A stretch of DNA of 64,000 bases from Theropithecus gelada (taxonomy: Eukaryota > Chordata > Mammalia > Primates > Cercopithecidae). The notes under the pieces are model-generated. The model ran no database searches, was not told the DNA's origin, and worked only from the letters and a program-made list of their open reading frames with translations. The translations under genes and the position numbers were made by a program. Of the stretch, positions 13,700-23,107 are shown one piece after another. Location: NCBI RefSeq assembly GCF_003255815.1, contig NC_037677.1, positions 105,251,821 through 105,315,820 on the forward strand, in the 5' to 3' direction. How positions within the stretch are numbered: position 1 is the first letter of the stretch; every line of letters starts with the position of its first letter.

Positions 13700-13887
13700 G
13701 AAATGAGTATTAGCAAAAAGAAAATGGGCAAAAGATGTAAATCAACATCTTATCAAAGACAAATAGCCAATACACATATGAAAATGTACTCAAAGTTATA
13801 TTAGTCTTTAGAAAAAAATGAGTATTAAAATCACAATGAGACACTGCTTCACATGGACAATAGTGGTTAAAATAAAAAGACATTCGT
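13700..13887 (+). mobile_element. L1M ORF2 3' part, left of an AluY
   Basis: Old L1 ORF2 sequence ('aaaatgggcaaaagatgtaaatcaacatctt...gaaaatgtactcaaagtt...aaaatcacaatgagacactgcttcac'). It continues directly after the Alu at 14192. Confidence 0.85.
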
Positions 13888-14855
<968 letters not shown>

Positions 14856-15397
14856 AGTAACCACTCATAATTCAACAGTTCATGAAACCAGAAATGAATT
14901 ATTTTTCTATCTAGACCAAACTGAAGCTGAGTCAAAAATATGTGCTAAAGATATTTAAATGTAAAATAATATATGCACACTACCTACTCCTATAACAACA
15001 CATATATTTAAAATAGTGAGGATGCTTTTGTAATTTTTTTGATGGCTTTTGCTTTGAATTTTTAAGGCAAAATAACAAAATAACTTTATTGTTTAAAAAG
15101 TGACCCCTGTTCTTCATGCAATTCTACCATATATCAACATCTTTATCAAATTCAATAGTAATTATATATAGTAAGCTAACACAGTATACAGCCCTTGGAA
15201 CATGCTCAGCAATGCTGGTGAGTCTAATTTAACCACTTCTATGACCATTAAACATCCTTTCCAATATCTTCACCAAGGAAGTATTTCCAAAGATCAGAAA
15301 TTCACTACTTCCTACTCATTTCATTTCACTGCTCTCTGAATCTTAGAACAATGTATTCGACTTTCTGATGAATAACTTTACTTGCATGACCTAGAGA
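14856..15397. other. Unique non-coding DNA
   Basis: AT-rich sequence with no recognised repeat or frame. Confidence 0.4.
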
Positions 15398-15614
15398 AGT
15401 GCTATGCAATAGAACTTTCAGTTATGACAAAAATGTGTGGTAATGTATGCTGTCCAACACAGAGATCAACGTGAGGGAAATGTTGCTATGGAGGACTTGA
15501 AGTTTGGCCAGTGAAACTGGGGTCCTAAAGTTTTAATTTTATTAGCTTTTAAATCATTTTAAGTTTAAATAACCACATCTGGCTAGGGAATACCATATTG
15601 GAAAGCACAGGCCT
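15398..15614. mobile_element. MER5A-type hAT non-autonomous DNA transposon
   Basis: The ends resemble the MER5 inverted termini ('gtgctatgcaatagaactttc' and 'accatattggaaagcacagg'). The interior has 'ttaaatcattttaagtttaaataaccacatctggct', a typical MER5A phrase. It is non-coding and long inactive. A non-autonomous element of the Charlie/hAT group. Confidence 0.8.
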
Positions 15615-15825
15615 AGAGGGCCATCCAGTTTAACTGACTTAAGAAAACTTAACTCATTATCTTCCTTAACAAACTCGCTTCCTCTCTACTTGTATTCCCT
15701 ATCTCAATAAATATTATAATCACTTATCCAGTAGGTCACTCCAGAAATCTTGAAATAAACCCTCTCAGAATTACCCTCTGTACCCAGTCAGTCAACAAGT
15801 TCTATAAAGCCTAGATTCTGTTTTT

Positions 15826-16135
15826 GAAAAAATATATATATTTTTTCATTTCAGTGCCTTTGGAGTATGTGGTTTTTGGTTACATGAATGAATTGCATAG
15901 TGGTGAAGTCTGACATTTTAGTGCACCTGTCATCTGAGAAGTGTAAGCTACACCCAATATGTAGTTTTTATCCCTCAACCCCCCACCTTGCACCTTCTGA
16001 ATCTCCATAGTCTATTATATCACTCTGTATCTCTTTGTGTACCCATAGCTTAGCTTCCACATACAAGTGAGAACATACGTATTTGTTTTTCCATTTCTGA
16101 GTTACTTCACTTAGAATAATGTGAAGACTACATTC
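15826..16135 (-). mobile_element. L1 3'-UTR fragment, antisense
   Basis: Antisense L1 3' UTR: 'gtggtttttggttacatgaatgaattgcatagtggtgaagtctga', 'tagtgcacctgtcatctgagaagtgta', 'acaagtgagaacata' and 'gagttacttcacttagaataat'. It is 5'-truncated. Divergence suggests an older primate (L1PB/L1MA-grade) copy. Confidence 0.85.
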
Positions 16136-16405
16136 TAAATGGTCCTTTATTTGTTGCTTGGCCTCTGCATGTTACTATTCCTGCATTTTTCATGCCTCTT
16201 TATTTCTTATCTCATTTTATGTAATTCCATATTGTCTCCCAGTCACTTGTCTCACTGGCCTACACTCATATATTCACATGACTGCCATGGTCAGCTTTTC
16301 AAGCATGTCTGACAATGCCACACCATTGCTCTAAACCCTTTGTGCCCTCCACATGTTGTGCATCATCTAGCCCCTTCCTGTCATTCCAGTGCATTTGTTA
16401 TTACA
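16136..16405. other. Unique DNA flanking a solo LTR
   Basis: No repeat recognised. It ends in the left copy of the TAGGTG target-site duplication (16406-16411). Confidence 0.45.
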
Positions 16406-16411
16406 TAGGTG

Positions 16412-16898
16412 TGTAGGGGTTCAGTTAGGATGACGGGAGAAATTGTAAACTAAACAAAAATCTTCTTGGAAGGCTGGAAGGTTTTTGCAAAAGCCTCAGG
16501 ATAGAGTTATGGCTGAAGGCAGCTTAATCCTCTTTGAGCTATAGCAAGGGTAATGAACATAGGAATGTAGAGGAGTCTATCTAAATAGCTTGTTTACTCC
16601 TGTGGTCCTAAGACAAACCTTTGACCATCCACAGGTACATGACTACTCTCTACTCTGGAGGTTGGCAATGGTAATTACCTTCTAGTGGTGTTTACTTGAG
16701 ACCTTTTGTCATTTAATGTGTGCTGAATAAATGCCAGCAGGGTCAGCCAGTCGAGGACATGACTGCTACTCCTTACAGCACTCTCCTTGGAGTCTGTAAG
16801 TGGCCCAGATGCTCAGCCGGACTGACAGGCATAATATCTGTGTCAGTGTACGTTATTCATCCATTCTTGGGTCAGGGTCTGTGGGACAGACTCCCACA
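16412..16898 (+). mobile_element. Solo LTR with 6-bp target-site duplication
   Basis: A 487-bp block starting TGTAGGGG and ending CTCCCACA. It is flanked by TAGGTG on both sides (16406-16411 and 16899-16904). An AATAAA lies at 16726-16731, placing an R/U5-like tail downstream. TG...CA ends plus an exact 6-bp duplication are strong evidence for retroviral integration; 6 bp is usual for class II (ERVK-like) elements. I cannot name the family. The last 45 bases and the right flank were later duplicated in tandem. Confidence 0.8.
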
Positions 16899-17079
16899 TA
16901 GGTGTACTTTCTCCACATCTCTCTGCATTTGCATGAGCTGTCCCCTTATTATATTAAAAGCTATCCTATTCATCCATTCTTGGGTCAGGGTCTGTGGGAC
17001 AGACTCCCACATAGGTGTACTTTCTCCACATCTCTCTGCATTTGCATGAGCTGTCCCCTTATTATATTAAAAGCTATTC
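16854..17079. repeat. 113-bp tandem duplication, two copies
   Basis: Copy 1 is 16854-16966 and copy 2 is 16967-17079. By eye they differ at one position near the end (ctatcc versus ctattc). Each copy holds the last 45 bases of the solo LTR, the TAGGTG duplication and 62 bases of flank. The repeated peptide seen in the open frames at 16720-17049 and 16902-17255 is a product of this duplication, not a repeat protein. Confidence 0.97.
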
Positions 17080-17124
17080 TTTATCTTATTAAGGACATGC
17101 TTATAAAGAAAGCAGGGCCCACAG

Positions 17125-17290
17125 GCAACAAGAGCAGGTGCTCTGGATCTGGACAGTCTGGGTTTAAAAGTGGAGCCCACCACTCAGTCTCCCTAATCTT
17201 CCACTTCCTTACCTATAAAAGTGGGATAAGAAAATCACCTATCCCCTGGAATTAATGAGATGATATCTAAAAAACATGTACACTTTGTTT
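17125..17290 (+). repeat. MIR SINE remnant
   Basis: Sense MIR order: 'ggatctggacagtctgggttt', 'cccaccactcagtctccctaatcttccacttccttacctataaaagtgggataag' and 'taatgagatgatatc'. Clearly diverged. Confidence 0.72.
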
Positions 17291-17357
17291 GAGACTAAGT
17301 AAGCTAAAACTTACTTGAGACTAAAAACATTTGTCGACCTCAGGTCCACAAATGTTT
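17291..17357. other. Two hairpins beside the HERV-H insertion
   Basis: AAGTAAG (17297-17303) pairs with CTTACTT (17310-17316) and is flanked by GAGACTA on both sides. Then 17325-17340 and 17342-17357 form a 33-base palindrome with a one-base centre and 15 of 16 matching pairs. The second palindrome ends two bases before the LTR. Confidence 0.9.
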
Positions 17358-17521
17358 GATGTCAGGCCTCTGAGCCCAAGCTAAGCCATCATATCCCATG
17401 TGACCTGCACATATACATCCAGATGGCCTGAAGCAACTGAAGATCCACAAAAGAAGTGAAAATAGCCTTAACTGATGACATTCCACCATTGTGATTTGTT
17501 CCTGTCCCACGCTGATAAGAT

Positions 17522-17656
17522 ATATTCTCCCCTGCCCTTAAAAAGGTACTTTGTAATATTCTCCCCCATGCTTAAGAAGGTACTTTGTAATATTCTCCCC
17601 CGCCCTTCAGAAGGTTATTTGCAATATTCTCCCTGCCCTTGAGAATGTACTTTGTA
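17522..17656. repeat. Four tandem 34-bp units in LTR7 U3
   Basis: Units at 17522-17555, 17556-17589, 17590-17623 and 17624-17656 share 'atattctccc...gccctt.agaaggtactttgta'. The unit number in U3 is variable between LTR7 copies and is a known place for subtype differences. Confidence 0.92.
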
Positions 17657-17671
17657 CACCTATCCCAAACC

Positions 17672-17677
17672 TATAAG
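17672..17677 (+). promoter_or_regulatory. TATA-like box of the 5' LTR
   Basis: TATAAG lies about 70 bases upstream of the LTR polyadenylation signal, the expected U3 promoter position for LTR7. Confidence 0.6.
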
Positions 17678-17745
17678 AACTAATGGTAATCCCACCACAC
17701 CTTGCTGACTCTCTTTTCTGACTCAGCCCACCTGTACCCAGGTGA

Positions 17746-17751
17746 AATAAA
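17746..17751 (+). terminator. AATAAA polyadenylation signal in the 5' LTR
   Basis: AATAAA in the context 'aggtgaaataaatag', at the conserved HERV-H location. Confidence 0.75.
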
Positions 17752-17812
17752 TAGCCTGCTTGCTCACACAAAGCCTGTTTGGTGGTCTCTTCACACGGAA
17801 GTGCGTGACATT

Positions 17813-17830
17813 TGGTGCCATGACTCAGAT
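17813..17830 (+). other. Primer-binding site, tRNA-His type (HERV-H)
   Basis: An 18-base site starts two bases after the LTR with TGGTGCC, as expected for the histidine tRNA primer that gives HERV-H its name. Two positions read A where a tRNA-His-complementary site would have G in CG context, as expected from CpG decay. Confidence 0.85.
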
Positions 17831-18352
17831 CAGGGGACCTCCTTTGGGAGATCAGTCCCCTGTCCTCCTGTTCTTTACTCTATGAGAAAGATCCGCCTAC
17901 GACCTCGGGTCCTCAGACCAACCAGCCCAAGTAACATATCACCATTTTAAATCAGGTAAGTGGCCTCTTTTTACTCTCTTCTCCAACCTCTCTCACTATC
18001 CCTCAATCCCTTTGTCCTTTCAATCTTGGTGCCATCCTTCAATCTCTCCCTTCTCTTAATTTTAATTCCTTTCCTTTTCTGGTAGAGACAGAGGAGATGC
18101 ATTTTATCCATGAACCCAAAACTCCAGCGCTGGTCACAGAGTCGGGAAGACAGTCTTCCCTTGGTGTTTAATCACTGTGGGGATGCTTGCTTGATTATTC
18201 ATCCATGTTTCAGAGGTGTCTGATCACCACAGGGATGCCTGCCTTGATCCTTCACTCTTAGTGACAAGCACCACTTTCCCGGGGGTCAAGCACTCCCCAT
18301 CCCTTCTCTCCGTGTCTCTACCCTCTCTTTTCTCTGGGCTTGTTTCCTTCAC
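17831..18352 (+). other. HERV-H leader with splice donor
   Basis: A non-coding leader between the primer site and gag, pyrimidine-rich from 17960. It includes a consensus 5' splice site, CAG|GTAAGT, with the cut after 17955. In the family this donor is used for spliced env or lncRNA transcripts. Use here is not shown. Confidence 0.8.
17953..17961 (+). promoter_or_regulatory. Consensus splice donor CAGGTAAGT
   Basis: Perfect CAG|GTAAGT at the usual HERV-H leader position, about 145 bases downstream of the LTR. It could join LTR7-initiated RNA to downstream sequence. Confidence 0.75.
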
Positions 18353-19583
18353 TATAGGCAACCTTCCACCCTCTATTCCTCCTCCTTCTCCCTTAGCCTG
18401 TGTTCTCAAGAACTTCAAACCTCTTCAACTCACACTTGACCTAAAACCTAAATGCCTTATTTTCTTCTGCAATGCCGCTTAACCCCAATACAAACTCAAT
18501 AATGGTTCCAAATAGCCAGAAAATGACACTTTCAATTTTTCCATCCTATAAGATCTAGGTAATTCTTGTCATAAAATGGGCAAACGGTCTGAGATGCCTG
18601 ATGTCCAGGCATTCTTTTACACATTGGTCCCTCCATAGTCTCTGTTTCCAATGTGACTTGTGCCAAATTCTCCTTCTTTCCCTCCCACCTGTCCCCTGGC
18701 ATCACTAAGTCTTTTCAATCTTCCTTTTCTACCAACCCATCTGACCTGTCCCCTCCTCCCCAGACTGCTCCTCCTCAGGTCACTCCCCGCCAGGCTGAAT
18801 CAGGCTCCAGTTCTTCCTTGGCCTCCACTCCCCGACCCTATAATCCTTCTATCACATCCCCTCCTCACACCTGGTCCGGCTTACAGTTTCGTTCTGGAAC
18901 TAGCCCTCCCCCACTTGCCCAACAATTTCCTCTTAAAGAGGTGGCTGGAGCTAAAGGCATAGTCAAGGTTAATACTCCTTTTTCTTTATCTGACCTCTCC
19001 CAAATCAGTTAGCTTTTAGGCTCTTTTTCATCAAATATAAAAACCTAGCCCAGTTCATGGCTCGTTTGGCAGCAACCCTGAGATGCTTTACAACCCTAGA
19101 CCCTGAAATGTCAGAAAACCGTCTTATTCTCAATATGCATCTTATTACCCAGTCTGCTCCCGACATTAAATAAAACTCCAAAAATTAGATTCCTGCCCTC
19201 AAACCCCACAACACAACTTAATTAACCTCACCTTCAAGGTGCACAATAACAGAGAACAGTTGCAATTACTTGCCTCTGCTGTGCAAGAAATCCCAGCCAC
19301 ATCTCCAGCACACAAGAACTTCAAAACACCTAAGCCACAGCAGTCAGGCATTCTTTCAGGACTTCCTCCCCCAGGATCTTGCCTCAAGTGCAGGAAATCT
19401 GGCCACTGGGCCAAGGAATGCCTGCAGTCCGGGATTTCTCCTAAGCCGTGTCCCATCTGTGCAAGACCCCACTGGAAATCGGACTATCCAACTTGCCAGG
19501 CAGCCACTCCCAGAGTCCCTGGAACTCTGGCCCAGGGCTCTCTGACTGACTCCTTCCCAGATCTTCTCAGCTTAACGGACTGA
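18353..19583 (+). pseudogene. HERV-H gag remnant, disrupted
   Basis: Gag-like sequence recognised by its order. The proline-rich N-terminal stretch begins at 18353, where the codon read is ATA rather than ATG, followed by Gly-Asn-Leu-Pro-Pro. A stop ends that frame at 18480-18482. A second open stretch (18653-19012) is proline/serine-rich. A third (19239-19583) encodes nucleocapsid, with one intact C-X2-C-X4-H-X4-C zinc knuckle (residues about 49-62). A second finger-like motif (C-P-I-C...H) has Tyr in place of its last Cys. The open pieces are separated by stops and frameshifts, so no full Gag can be made. Confidence 0.9.
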
Positions 19584-19850
19584 AGATTGACGCTGCCGCA
19601 TCACTTCAAAAGCCTCCTGGACCATCACAGACACTTTGGGTAACTCTTACAGTAGAGGGTAAGTCCGTCTCCTTCTTAATCAATACAGAAGCTACCAACT
19701 CCACATTACCTTCTTTTCAAAGACCTGTTCCCTTTGCCTCCATAACTGTTGTAGGTATTAACAGCCAGGCTTCTAAACCTCTTAAAACTCCCCAGGTTTG
19801 ATGCCAACTTGGACAACATTCTTTTATGCACTCCATTTTAGTTATCCCCA
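19584..19850 (+). pseudogene. HERV-H pro (protease) 5' fragment
   Basis: A frame with 'WVTLTVEGK' followed by Ser-Val-Ser-Phe-Leu-Ile-Asn-Thr-Glu-Ala (active-site region at 19682-19690). It reads Asn-Thr-Glu where active aspartic proteases have Asp-Thr-Gly. An in-frame TGA lies at 19799-19801. The frame is then cut by a deletion that joins it to a 3' LTR, so the rest of pro, all of pol and all of env are absent. Confidence 0.85.
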
Positions 19851-20124
19851 CTTAACTGAGCGATTAACCTTGTGAAATTCCTTCTCCTGGCTCAGAAGAT
19901 CCCCCACTGAGCACCTTGTGACCCCTGCCCCTGCCCACAAGAGAAAAATCCCCTTTGACTATAATTTTCCACTACCAACCCAAATCCTATAAAACAACCC
20001 TACCCCTATCTCCTTTTGCTGACTCTTTTTTTGGACTCAGCCCGCCTGCAACCAGGTGAAATAAACAGCCTTGTTGCTCACACAAAGCCTGTTTGGTGGT
20101 CTCTTCACCCAGACGCATGTGACG
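19851..20124 (+). mobile_element. HERV-H 3' LTR, 5'-truncated, LTR7B/C/Y-like
   Basis: The U3 part ('ttgtgaaattccttctcctggctcagaag', 'cactgagcaccttgtgacccc', 'gactataattttcc') is unlike the 5' LTR and matches the other LTR7 subtype group. TATAAAA is at 19988-19994 and AATAAA at 20060-20065. R-U5 is nearly the same as in the 5' LTR. It lacks the first part of U3. The end reads GTGACG, so a terminal CA has probably changed. Confidence 0.85.
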
Positions 20125-20235
20125 TTTGCTACTGTGATTAATATTTCTGACTTTTCCACCTAATAAATTTCTTTTTATATTTCAATGTTCAGATACCAAA
20201 TTTTGAGTATGTAGGAAAAACTAAAGTGTTTTTCC
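20125..20235. other. Right flank of the HERV-H
   Basis: TTTGC (20125-20129) nearly matches TTTGA (17355-17359) at the left side, so four of five bases fit a target-site duplication. No other feature seen. Confidence 0.5.
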
Positions 20236-20239
20236 TCTA

Positions 20240-21120
20240 CTCTCACTCAACACTCAACACAGGACACTTCTGTGACCCTGAACTCTAGGGGTGTCTCTCA
20301 AACTTCAAGCAATTCTCCAGCAGATTTTCCAGGAGACACCCTGGGGATTATAGGTATTTCCAGCTGGATGTCCTCGAATTCCTTTCAATTTAGACACCAT
20401 CCACCTGGAGATAGCATCAGATCCCAAAAACTAAGTGCTCAGTCCCCCAAGATGGCCTCTCACTTCAGATCCTGGTTCCAAGTCCTGGCCTCCTGAAATT
20501 CTGGTGAACTGGCTACAAATTTGGGTCCCCACAACCCTTCCTAGGTTAGATTAATTTGCTAGAGTAGCTCACAGGATTCAGGGAAACAATTTACTTACAT
20601 TTACCTATTTATTACAAAGGATATTTAAAAGGATAAAAATGAACAGCCAGATGAAGATATACATAGGAGGAGTTCTGGAAAGGTCCTGAGCACAGAAGCT
20701 TCTGTCCCCCTGGAGTTGGGGTGTGCCAATCTCCAAGCCATGCAGTTGTGGTTGCCAATCCAGAAGTGCTCTGAATCCCATAGTTTAGGGATTTTAATGG
20801 AGGCTTCCTCACGTAGGCATGATTGATTGTTAATTTAATTTCCAGCCCCTCTCTAAAGATTGAGGGTTGAGGCTAAATCTATAAGCTTCTAATCATTGGA
20901 GTGGTCTTTCTGGTGGCCGACTCCCATCCAGGAGCCCACCAAAAGTGGCCTCATTAGAACAAAAGATGCTCCTATCACCCAGGAAATTACAAAAGTCTTA
21001 GAACCTCAGTGACAAGAATCAGGGTACAGATCAAATATTAAAACACAAGATCCTCTTAGCATTCATATCTACAAGGGTATTAAGGGCTCTGTGCTAGGGA
21101 CTGGGAGCAGAGACCAATAT
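20240..21120 (-). mobile_element. Old LTR-type repeat, family unresolved
   Basis: Long order of phrases typical of an old dispersed repeat: 'gattaatttgctagagtagctcacaggattcagggaaac', 'tttattacaaaggatattt', 'gaacagccagatgaagatatacatagg', 'gtgccaatc', 'ggaggcttcctcacgtaggcatgattgattgt' and 'ttccagcccctctc'. I recognise it as interspersed and probably LTR-derived but cannot place the family or the strand with certainty. Confidence 0.5.
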
Positions 21121-21154
21121 GCATATTTTAAAATTTTTATTTCACCTACATTGT

Positions 21155-21400
21155 CAAAGATATCATTTGAGATGGCCTTCTCCCTACCACCTCATTTTGC
21201 CTTCTATGCTATGATTTCATAATACACTCGACGTGTCATTTTATGGCACTTAAAGTATAAAAAGGTAATTGTTAGTTTACTTATGTTCTACTCCCTCTGG
21301 AGACTTTAAATACATAAAGGGTAAGAACTGTGACTCACTCATGTACTAGTCACTTATGCCAGCATCTAATCCACTATAGATATTTGACAAGTATGAGCCT
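21155..21400 (+). mobile_element. L2-like LINE 3' end
   Basis: 'ttctactccctctggagactttaaatacataaagggtaagaactgtgactcactcatgta...cagcatctaatccactatagatatttgacaagtatgagc' follows the L2 3'-end order, with high divergence. Confidence 0.5.
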
Positions 21401-21960
21401 TGCATATGAAGTTAGGGAAAGTCAGAGCACAGATTTTTCAGGGATGAGTATGCATGTCCCCAGATGTGGAAGCTGATCGGTGATTGAAATTTCTAGGATT
21501 AGTGGAGGTTAACTACCCAATAAGATTTTTAGTTAGTGGCTGGAAGGTAATACTCAACCAGCATTCCTTTGATTAAAATGGAGAACCTATAACTCAGGCA
21601 TTGTACCAGGACCCTAAATCTAAATAATCAGGTTCCAGCCAGTTTTAGGTTGCACTGGTTTATTAGTCTCTTCATTAGGATCTAAGCCAAGTCCTCTGCA
21701 GAATCCTAATTAGTAGAAAAGCAATATGAGTTAGTTAGTCCCTGGAATATCTTACCACAAGAAGTCAACATTTTGACAACTGTGAAAGGCTACCCTCATC
21801 AAAATCAGGTTAAAAATAACAGTCTGACTTCTGTTGAATCTGTTATCTTTTCTACCTGTTAAAGGGCAACTAAACCCATCCCCTCACCAGTTTTGTCAAT
21901 ACTCCTATTTCTAGAATGATCACTATTGCCAGAATTAAAAAATATGATATTAAAACCTAT
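21401..21960. other. Unique non-coding DNA
   Basis: No repeat family or coding frame recognised. Confidence 0.4.
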
Positions 21961-22150
21961 AATTACTAGTTTTATGTATAAACTTGACTAAAGTATAATG
22001 CTCAGTTATTTAATCAAACACTACTAATCTAGGTGTTACTGTGAAGGTATTTTGTAGGTGTGGCTAACATCTGCAATGATTGATTTTAAGTAAAGGAGAT
22101 TACTCTTGATAATGTGGGTGGACCTAATTCAAACCAAAAGGCCTTAACAG

Positions 22151-22181
22151 AAAGAAAGAAAAAATAAATAAATAAATAAAA
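22151..22181. repeat. (AAAG)/(AAAT)n short repeat inside the ERVL LTR
   Basis: Two AAAG units followed by four AAAT units. Confidence 0.85.
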
Positions 22182-22341
22182 ACTTTCCCAGAGAAGAAAA
22201 TTTGTGCAAAGACGGCAACATTAGCTTGTGCCTGAGTCTACAACCCTACGGACTATAGACTTGCTAGACCCAAAATCTCTTGCCCTAATTACTTAAAAAT
22301 TTCTTTACCTCTCTATGTCTCTGTCTGCTTCTCCCTCTCTT

Positions 22342-22400
22342 TATCTATATATATATATATAGTATATATAATATATAATTATTATTATATAATTTTATAC
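22342..22400. repeat. (TA)n-rich microsatellite
   Basis: Alternating TA with short interruptions ('agtatatataatatataattattattatataatt'). It can form self-paired structures. Confidence 0.9.
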
Positions 22401-22437
22401 TGCTCTGTTACTCTAGAGAACATTGACTGATACAAAA

Positions 22438-23107
<670 letters not shown>

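Larger units (their letters stand above)
17360..17810 (+). mobile_element. HERV-H 5' LTR (LTR7 type)
   Basis: Starts TGTCAGGCCTCTGAGCCC and ends GTGACA, 451 bp, matching LTR7 of HERV-H. The U3 contains four tandem 33-34 bp units. There is a TATA-like TATAAG at 17672 and an AATAAA at 17746-17751, followed by the HERV-H R-U5 ('cacacaaagcctgtttggtgg'). Family knowledge: LTR7 copies can act as promoters in pluripotent cells. Whether this one is active cannot be seen from sequence. Confidence 0.95.
21961..22437 (-). mobile_element. MLT2-type ERVL LTR, antisense
   Basis: Reads antisense to the MLT2 consensus: 'ttatgtataaacttgactaaagtataatg', 'taatcaaacactactaatctaggtgttactgtgaaggtatttt', 'gataatgtgggtggacctaattcaa' and, at the far end, 'tgttactctagagaacattgactgatacaaaac'. 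A (TA)n tract at 22342-22400 sits where these LTRs carry a TA/GA-rich segment. Confidence 0.85.

Noticed and set aside
16720..17255. Two plus frames with a repeated 'HPFLGQGLWDRLPH' peptide, suggesting a repeat protein
   Set aside because: The repetition is caused by the 113-bp tandem DNA duplication over an LTR edge.
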